Shown here: positions 5,773 through 6,867 of the stretch, piece by piece | How the letters are laid out: every line of letters begins with the position of its first letter | Numbering within the stretch: position 1 is the first letter of the stretch | Assembly: GCA_017396055.1 (NCBI GenBank) | Contig: JAFQND010000266.1 | Location: forward strand, 1-6,867 | DNA: 6,867 nt | Direction of reading: 5' to 3' | From: Oscillospiraceae bacterium | GTDB lineage: Bacteria; Bacillota; Clostridia; Oscillospirales; Ruminococcaceae | Made by a program: the position numbers and the translations under genes | The notes under the pieces: model-generated | Told to the model about the DNA's origin: nothing | The model's input: the letters and a program-made list of their open reading frames with translations, nothing else | Database searches by the model: none

Positions 5773-6810
5773 ATGCCTGAAAAGAATATTGTTTTTGCCG
5801 CTTACTGCAATGCCGGCGCACTGGCTGACATTACTCCCGAGCAGGCACGCCGCCTGACTCACCTGAACATTGCTTTCGGTATCGTTGTTGACAATAGGAT
5901 CGATGCTGAGGCTATCAAACGCAACCGCTTCTATCTGGATGAGATCCGCAGCTGGAATCCCGATCTTCAGGTACTGATCTCCACCGGCGGCGGCGGACGC
6001 GGCGGTCACGGTGAAGCCACCTCTCCCGAAAACCTGGAAGCTTTTGTACAGTCCACCATGGATGCTGTCCGTGATCTGGGTCTGGATGGTATCGACTGCG
6101 ACTGGGAATTCCCCTGCAACACCGGCCATATGGAAGAAAAACAGCAGCATGTCAATCTGATGCATGCATACCGCCGCGAGCTGGACAAGTATGAAATCGA
6201 AAGAGGCGGCAAAAAGTGCTGGCTGACCATCGCAGCAGCTGCATGGGACAAATATTACCGCAACACCGACGTTATGGGCATCATCGACGTTCTGGACTTC
6301 ATCAATCTGATGACCTATGATATCCGCGATGCCGCATGGGCAGAAAACTATACCGGTCACCATACTAATCTCTATACTCCCGCCGAAAGCTTCTATCCCG
6401 ACAGTATCGATATGTGTGTTGACAAACTGCACGCCATCGGCGTTCCCTATGAAAAGATCGTCATCGGCGCAGGCTTCTATTCCCACCGCTGGGACGGCGT
6501 ACCCGACATCAATCACGGCATGAATCAGAAGGTCGACTGCCCCTGTGTCTACGGCCCCAGCTATACTGCGATCTATCACATTTATGAAAAGAGCACCGAT
6601 TATGTCAAATACTGGGATGACTCTGCAAAAGCACCCTGGCTGTTCAACGGACGCAGCTTTATCACCTATGATGACCCCATGTCCATGAGCTATAAGGCCA
6701 GATATGTTCTGGAAAAGGGCGTACGCGGCATCATGTACTGGGAACACTCCAGCGACAAGACTGGCCTTCTCTTCAACGCCATCTACGAAAACCTCTTCCC
6801 CACCAAATAA
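5773..6810 (+). CDS. Glycoside hydrolase family 18 protein (chitinase-like), cytoplasmic
   Basis: A 345-residue family-18 glycoside hydrolase, a TIM-barrel fold that cuts beta-1,4 bonds next to N-acetylglucosamine by substrate-assisted catalysis. The family marks are in order: SxGG at S70-TGG on strand 3; DGIDCDWE (D105, D108, D110, catalytic acid E112) on strand 4; MTYD (180-183) on strand 6; and GIMYWE (319-324) with the strand-8 Trp. The catalytic set is complete. There is no signal peptide, membrane helix, LysM or carbohydrate-binding module. It should therefore act inside the cell, perhaps on imported chitooligosaccharides or glycan fragments; endo-beta-N-acetylglucosaminidase activity is an alternative. 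The start is supported by AAAGGAG at 5757-5763. It is a single-gene unit with its own promoter and terminator. No transporter or sugar-kinase gene is visible beside it to reveal the substrate. Confidence 0.94.
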   Translation: MPEKNIVFAAYCNAGALADITPEQARRLTHLNIAFGIVVDNRIDAEAIKRNRFYLDEIRSWNPDLQVLISTGGGGRGGHGEATSPENLEAFVQSTMDAVRDLGLDGIDCDWEFPCNTGHMEEKQQHVNLMHAYRRELDKYEIERGGKKCWLTIAAAAWDKYYRNTDVMGIIDVLDFINLMTYDIRDAAWAENYTGHHTNLYTPAESFYPDSIDMCVDKLHAIGVPYEKIVIGAGFYSHRWDGVPDINHGMNQKVDCPCVYGPSYTAIYHIYEKSTDYVKYWDDSAKAPWLFNGRSFITYDDPMSMSYKARYVLEKGVRGIMYWEHSSDKTGLLFNAIYENLFPTK

Positions 6811-6826
6811 CATACCCCTGAAAAAG

Positions 6827-6859
6827 AAACGCCGAAGCGCAAAACGCTTCGGCGTTTTT
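6827..6859 (+). terminator. Strong intrinsic terminator after the GH18 gene
   Basis: A perfect 13-bp stem (6827-6839 with 6845-6857, core GCCGAAGCG/CGCTTCGGC) surrounds a 5-nt loop, with T5 at 6855-6859 and a further T-run just after. It begins 16 nt after the TAA stop codon. The A-rich left flank means it could also work for leftward transcription arriving from beyond the window. Confidence 0.93.
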
Positions 6860-6867
6860 CATTTTTC

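Noticed and set aside
5773..6810. Signs of recent transfer of the GH18 gene from proline codon use (13 of 14 Pro codons are CCC)
   Set aside because: The asparaginase gene also prefers CCC for proline, so this is a shared genome habit and not evidence of foreign origin.
5716..6813. A 365-codon open frame on the minus strand
   Set aside because: It mirrors the GH18 gene on the other strand and runs through that gene's promoter and leader. It lacks recognisable motifs and is explained by the G/C-rich third codon positions of GH18.

Overview
The window is ordinary-looking chromosomal DNA from a low-to-mid GC Gram-positive bacterium, most likely a gut-type clostridium (Bacillota, class Clostridia). 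This assignment is inferred from three things: strong AAAGGAG-type ribosome binding sites, near-consensus housekeeping-sigma promoters with 17-bp spacers, and the gene families present. No tRNA, rRNA, CRISPR array, insertion sequence or phage gene was seen.

Right side: two transcription units diverge from a compact intergenic region (5575-5772). Rightwards runs a single gene for a cytoplasmic family-18 glycoside hydrolase (5773-6810), with a TTGACT/TACAAT promoter and a strong terminator. Leftwards, from a TTGAAA/TATAAT promoter, runs a five-gene operon (5574 down to 1246): a CPBP intramembrane protease, a two-domain NUDIX hydrolase, a cytoplasmic L-asparaginase, a membrane-anchored metallophosphoesterase and a GNAT acetyltransferase. 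The junctions are very tight (10-nt gap, 1-nt overlap, 4-nt overlap, 1-nt gap), and a hairpin terminator follows the last gene. The products do not form an obvious single pathway. The set reads as a housekeeping or stress operon: amide catabolism, nucleotide sanitation, phosphoester hydrolysis, acetylation and membrane proteolysis.

Left side: still on the minus strand, a hemolysin III/PAQR-type seven-helix membrane protein (489-1160) is followed by a promoter (TGGACA/TATACT). That promoter drives a NYN/PIN-like nuclease-fold gene starting at 298. The reading frame of this last gene hits a stop codon at the very edge of the window, just after the conserved SNDNGF motif, so it is probably frameshifted or truncated.

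I did not find a convincing new system. The items most worth a second look are the ungapped internal duplication in the NUDIX protein, the early stop in the NYN gene, possible leader-RNA structures in front of the operon and the NYN gene, and the mixed five-gene operon itself.
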